A DNA stretch of 19,138 nt from an uncultured Pelagibacteraceae bacterium (GTDB lineage: Bacteria > Pseudomonadota > Alphaproteobacteria > Pelagibacterales > Pelagibacteraceae). The stretch is from positions 1 through 19,138 of the forward strand of contig CAJXDV010000009.1 in NCBI GenBank assembly GCA_913052435.1, in the 5' to 3' direction. How positions within the stretch are numbered: the stretch's first letter is position 1; each line of letters starts with the position of its first letter. The position numbers and the translations under genes were made by a program. This document shows positions 16,253 to 19,138 of this stretch, in pieces. Below the pieces are notes generated by a model. The model did no database searches, was not told the DNA's origin, and worked only from the letters and a program-made list of their open reading frames with translations.

Positions 16253-16657
16253 ATGAATATAGATTATACTGTAACAGCATTAATGTTTCCTGCGATTCCA
16301 TTATTGATGAGTGTTTATGGTAATCGTTTTCATACTTTAAGCAATTTAATTAGAAAAATACACGATGAATATGTTTGGGAAAAACATATTCCTCAAGAGT
16401 GGGAAAAACAGTTAAAAAATTTAAATGGAAGAGTTAAATGGTTAAAATATACACTTGGATGTGCAAGTTTTGGTTTTTTGTTTAATATGCTAACAGTTTT
16501 TGCTCTCTATTTAGATATGATTTTTTTAGCAAGAATTATTTTTGGATCATGTTGTTTGACAATGATAATTTCAGTATTATTTTTTATTAGAGACATACAT
16601 TTATCCACTGAAACTTTGAAATTACATTTGTCTGATATGAAAATAGATTTAGATTAA
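16253..16657 (+). CDS. DUF2721 membrane protein
   Basis: A 134-residue inner-membrane protein of unknown function. The opening TALMFPAIPLLMSVYGNRFHTLSNLIRKIHDEY and the later RDIHLSTETLKLHL match what I recall of the DUF2721 family. Three hydrophobic segments are seen at about residues 6-23, 66-88 and 91-112, with a charged loop (residues 24-62) between the first two. There is no signal peptide cleavage site and no catalytic motif. It is a single gene, divergent from ubiA (53-base gap), and its stop overlaps the convergent quinone oxidoreductase stop by 4 bases, the two sharing TTAA. The context gives no clue to function beyond proximity to envelope genes. Confidence 0.8.
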   Translation: MNIDYTVTALMFPAIPLLMSVYGNRFHTLSNLIRKIHDEYVWEKHIPQEWEKQLKNLNGRVKWLKYTLGCASFGFLFNMLTVFALYLDMIFLARIIFGSCCLTMIISVLFFIRDIHLSTETLKLHLSDMKIDLD

Positions 16658-17625
16658 GGTATAATTACTGCTGGTCCTATAACTTTTCTTGCTTGTAAAT
16701 CTCTGTGAGCCGTCTCAACTTCATCTAATTTATATTTTTTAAATATTTCAATTTTAATTTTTCCAGAACTAATTTTTTCAAATAACATATTAGTCGCTTC
16801 ATTTAATTCTTTATTGGTTCTTAAATATTGCTGCATTGAAGGTCTAACAAAATATAAACCTTTTGGCTGTAATACTTTTGGAACATCTATTGGATCAAGT
16901 GCACCTGAAGCATTTCCAAAAGAAATCATCGTTCCTCTTACCTGTAAACATTCGCAAGATTTTTCAAATGTAGATTTTCCAACTCCATCATAAACTACCG
17001 GTACACCTTTGCCATTTGTTAGTTCCATTACTTTTTTTGCAAAATCTTCTTTTGAATAATTTATTACTTCATTACAACCATATTTTTTTGCCAAATCTAT
17101 CTTTTTATCGCTTCCAACAGTGCCTATGACTTTTACATTTAAACTTTTAGCCCACTGACAGAATATTTGGCCTACTCCTCCAGCAGCAGCATGAAATAAT
17201 ACTGTTTCACCTGCCTTAACCGCATAAGTTTTGTATAATAAATAAAAAACAGTTAGGCCTTTTGTCATAAGAGTTGCGATGTTGTTTAAATCTATATTTT
17301 CCGGAACTTTTACCAAGTTTTTAGTTGGATAAATTCTGTGAGTACAATAAGCTCCAAGTGGTTGACCGGCATAAGCTATTTTATCTCCTAAAGAAAATTC
17401 TGATACATTGGGCCCAACTTCTTTAATAATTCCTGATGCTTCTATTCCTATTCCTGTTGGCAATGTTAAAGGGTAGAGTCCAGATCTATGGTAGGTATCT
17501 ATATAATTTAATCCTATTGCAACATGTTCTATTAATACTTCATCATTACCAGGTTTACCTAAAGTAATTTCTTCAACTTTTAAAACTTCAGGCCCGCCAG
17601 TTTTTTCAATTTTTACTGCTTTCAT
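16654..17625 (-). CDS. NAD(P)H:quinone oxidoreductase, zinc-independent MDR family
   Basis: Cytosolic oxidoreductase of the medium-chain dehydrogenase/reductase superfamily, quinone reductase (Qor) branch, probably reducing quinones or enones with NADPH. The N-terminal GroES-like domain starts MKAVKIEKTGGPEVL and includes LNYIDTYHRSGLYP and GIEASGIIKEVG. The Rossmann domain has the AAAGGVG nucleotide-binding motif at residues 146-152, followed by QWAKSLNVKVIGTVGS. The Cys and His zinc ligands of alcohol dehydrogenases are absent. The length of 323 matches E. coli QorA (about 327), which it resembles throughout. Its start overlaps the pirin stop by 4 bases, so it is probably co-translated with pirin. 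The true substrate is unknown. Confidence 0.9.
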   Translation of the reverse strand: MKAVKIEKTGGPEVLKVEEITLGKPGNDEVLIEHVAIGLNYIDTYHRSGLYPLTLPTGIGIEASGIIKEVGPNVSEFSLGDKIAYAGQPLGAYCTHRIYPTKNLVKVPENIDLNNIATLMTKGLTVFYLLYKTYAVKAGETVLFHAAAGGVGQIFCQWAKSLNVKVIGTVGSDKKIDLAKKYGCNEVINYSKEDFAKKVMELTNGKGVPVVYDGVGKSTFEKSCECLQVRGTMISFGNASGALDPIDVPKVLQPKGLYFVRPSMQQYLRTNKELNEATNMLFEKISSGKIKIEIFKKYKLDEVETAHRDLQARKVIGPAVIIP

Positions 17626-18461
17626 TTTTTTACAAATGTACCATTATGATAATCTTGGACAGCTTGCAAGATTTCTGATTTAGTATTCATCACAAATGGT
17701 CCACCTCTAGTAATTTTTTCACCTATTGGTTTGCCTGATATCAGTAAAAATTTAGCTTTTGTTAAAGCAGAAACAAGAAGCTTTTCACCTTTAGATAACA
17801 AGATTAAAGTTGAATTTTTAACTTTGTCGTGTGTTTGTTCTCCTATTTTGATTTCACCATTTATTAGATAAATAAAAGAGTTATGAGTTGAAGGTAGTTG
17901 AAAGTTAAATTCTTTATCTTTTTCAATATCTACATCAAAATAAATAGGTTCGACATCGTGTTTTTTTACAGGACCTTCAACATTTTTAAATCTACCAGCT
18001 ATAACTTTTACTTGTTTATCACTATCTTTATGAACCTGCATTTTATCTGAGTCTATGTAGATATAATCAGGTTTGCTCATTTTTAATTTTGCTGGCATAT
18101 TTATCCATAACTGAAATCCGTGAAGTCTACCTTTAGACATAGTTGGCATTTCAGAATGAATTATTCCACTACCAGTTTTCATCCATTGAACATCACCAGA
18201 AGTCATTCTTCCTTTTGCACCAGTACTATCCTTATGCTCAAATTCTCCTTGAAGCATATAAGTCACTGTTTCAATTCCTCTGTGAGGGTGAGGAGGGAAG
18301 CCTCCAATATAATCATCTTTATTTTCTGATCCAAATTCATCTAACATTAAAAATGGATCAAAATAATTTGGCTCAACACCAATACTTCTTTTTAGTTTTA
18401 CACCAGCACCGTCAGAAGCTGGAATTGGTTCAATAATTTTGCTTACTTCAATAATTTTCAT
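17622..18461 (-). CDS. Pirin family protein
   Basis: Bicupin metalloprotein of the pirin family. Bacterial members such as YhaK/YhhW include quercetin 2,3-dioxygenases; others act as regulators. The metal site is complete in the N-terminal cupin: His58 and His60 in PPHPHRGIETVTYMLQG, then His102 and Glu104 in SGIIHSEMP, equivalent to the three His and one Glu of characterised pirins. GLHGFQLWINMP-like sequence (RLHGFQLWINMP) follows, and the second cupin contains YLINGEIKIG. The 279-residue length is normal. It is preceded by a 21-base gap from the dehalogenase gene and followed by quinone oxidoreductase with a 4-base overlap. Dioxygenase activity is plausible from the metal ligands; the substrate is not known. 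Confidence 0.92.
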   Translation of the reverse strand: MKIIEVSKIIEPIPASDGAGVKLKRSIGVEPNYFDPFLMLDEFGSENKDDYIGGFPPHPHRGIETVTYMLQGEFEHKDSTGAKGRMTSGDVQWMKTGSGIIHSEMPTMSKGRLHGFQLWINMPAKLKMSKPDYIYIDSDKMQVHKDSDKQVKVIAGRFKNVEGPVKKHDVEPIYFDVDIEKDKEFNFQLPSTHNSFIYLINGEIKIGEQTHDKVKNSTLILLSKGEKLLVSALTKAKFLLISGKPIGEKITRGGPFVMNTKSEILQAVQDYHNGTFVKK

Positions 18462-18482
18462 AGTTGACGATGTAATAATTTG

Positions 18483-19138
18483 CTAAATTAAATCAAGTAT
18501 TTCTCCAAGATGTTTAACTTGGTCTTGAGGTTTGTAGTCAAGATAATCAAAAATATTATTATTTCTATTTACCCATACTGAGTTATATCCGTAATTTCCT
18601 CCACCAGACACATCCCAAGTATTTGCACTTAAAAATACAACTTCATCTTTTTGTATTTGGTATTTTTTAATTGGAATATCGTAAACCTTTGAGTCTGGTT
18701 TATAAATTCCAACCTCTTCAACAGAAAAAATGTCATCAAAAATACTTTCTAAATTATTGCTTTTAACCAATTTATTAAGCAGGGCAGGCGTTCCATTTGA
18801 AAGAATTGCAAGTTTATAATTTTTTTCTTTAAGATTATTTAAAACTTCTTTTACCTCTGGGAATGTAGATAAAATTTTGTATAAATCTAAGAGCTCATCT
18901 CTCATTGAACTGTCAATTTTAAAAGCTTTCATTGATTTATCTAAACTATCCTCTGTTATTTGGCAGAAATCTTTATGTTTCTTCATTAAACTTCGAAGCC
19001 AAGTATATTCTAGTTGCGTTGTTCTCCAATAATTTGCAAAACTCTCCCACTTATCACCTATTTTATCTTTACATTTTTCAGCTGCAGAGTTGACATCAAA
19101 TAATGTGCCATAAGCATCGAAAATTATTGCTTTAACAT
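18483..19138 (-). CDS. Haloacid dehalogenase, type II (L-2-haloacid dehalogenase-like), 5' end outside window
   Basis: HAD-superfamily hydrolase resembling L-2-haloacid dehalogenase, which would hydrolyse 2-haloacids to 2-hydroxyacids. The frame is open to the right edge and reads VKAIIFDAYGTLFDV at the edge, so the nucleophile Asp is inside the window but the start codon is not; only a few residues should be missing. About 217 residues are visible versus roughly 220-230 in the family. The type II dehalogenase signatures are present: YWRTTQLEYTWLRSLM, LAILSNGTPALLNKLV, the Lys in VGIYKPDSKVY, and FLSANTWDVSGGGNYGYNSVWVNR-type sequence (S-x-N-x-W-D). The internal Met codon at 18984-18986 is not the real start, because it would remove the catalytic Asp. 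It is first of a probable operon with pirin and quinone oxidoreductase. The substrate is not certain. Confidence 0.88.
   Translation of the reverse strand, partial: VKAIIFDAYGTLFDVNSAAEKCKDKIGDKWESFANYWRTTQLEYTWLRSLMKKHKDFCQITEDSLDKSMKAFKIDSSMRDELLDLYKILSTFPEVKEVLNNLKEKNYKLAILSNGTPALLNKLVKSNNLESIFDDIFSVEEVGIYKPDSKVYDIPIKKYQIQKDEVVFLSANTWDVSGGGNYGYNSVWVNRNNNIFDYLDYKPQDQVKHLGEILDLI

Noticed and set aside
18120..18436. Two plus-strand open frames opposite the pirin gene
   Set aside because: They overlap the metal-site region of pirin in antisense. Translations are His/Phe/Gln-rich without family features.
18483..18986. Haloacid dehalogenase read as a 167-residue protein starting at Met (18984-18986)
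   Set aside because: The frame continues upstream through 50 more codons that encode the catalytic FDAYGTLFD motif, so this Met is internal.

Overview
This window looks like a piece of a streamlined, very AT-rich alphaproteobacterial chromosome. The best guess is a marine SAR11 / Candidatus Pelagibacter relative. The guess rests on the A/T-dominated sequence with lysine, asparagine and isoleucine-rich proteins, gene gaps of at most about 100 bases with many 1-4 base overlaps, alphaproteobacterial markers (a DUF2093 protein, a DUF3035/BamF-like lipoprotein after lspA, the IleRS subtype), and no mobile elements, repeats, tRNA or CRISPR. It reads as core genome rather than an accessory island. 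I found no convincing new multi-gene system and say so plainly. The findings are variations and regulatory details of known genes.

Layout. Bases 1-1942 (minus strand) hold the chaperonin operon groES-groEL; groEL runs off the left edge just before its stop. A 95-base divergent gap (1943-2037) carries a heat-shock-type promoter for groES overlapping a housekeeping-type promoter in the other direction. Bases 2038-8529 (plus strand) are a tight operon: a class IIA HAD hydrolase, ribF (FMN/FAD synthesis), ileS, lspA (lipoprotein signal peptidase), a small BamF-like lipoprotein and a compact pgi. It converges, with a 4-base overlap, on purD-rsmD (minus, 8526-10351). A 23-base divergent gap separates purD from a small DUF2093 gene (10375-10572). 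Bases 10575-16199 (minus) form the operon ubiA-msbA-waaA-lpxK-lpxL-like, which supplies lipid A/Kdo assembly and export together with ubiquinone prenylation. A DUF2721 membrane protein (16253-16657, plus) is divergent from it. Bases 16654-19138 (minus) carry a haloacid dehalogenase-like gene (5' end outside the window), a pirin and a zinc-independent quinone oxidoreductase, probably one transcript.

How the genes work together. Much of the window serves the envelope: LpxK, WaaA, an LpxL-type acyltransferase and MsbA finish and flip Kdo-lipid A, while LspA matures lipoproteins, including the BamF-like lipoprotein encoded immediately downstream. The rest is housekeeping (protein folding, isoleucyl-tRNA, flavins, purines, glycolysis/gluconeogenesis, rRNA methylation). 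The only cluster with an unclear joint role is dehalogenase-pirin-quinone reductase at the right edge, which may handle halogenated acids, aromatic or quinone compounds; that role is inference.
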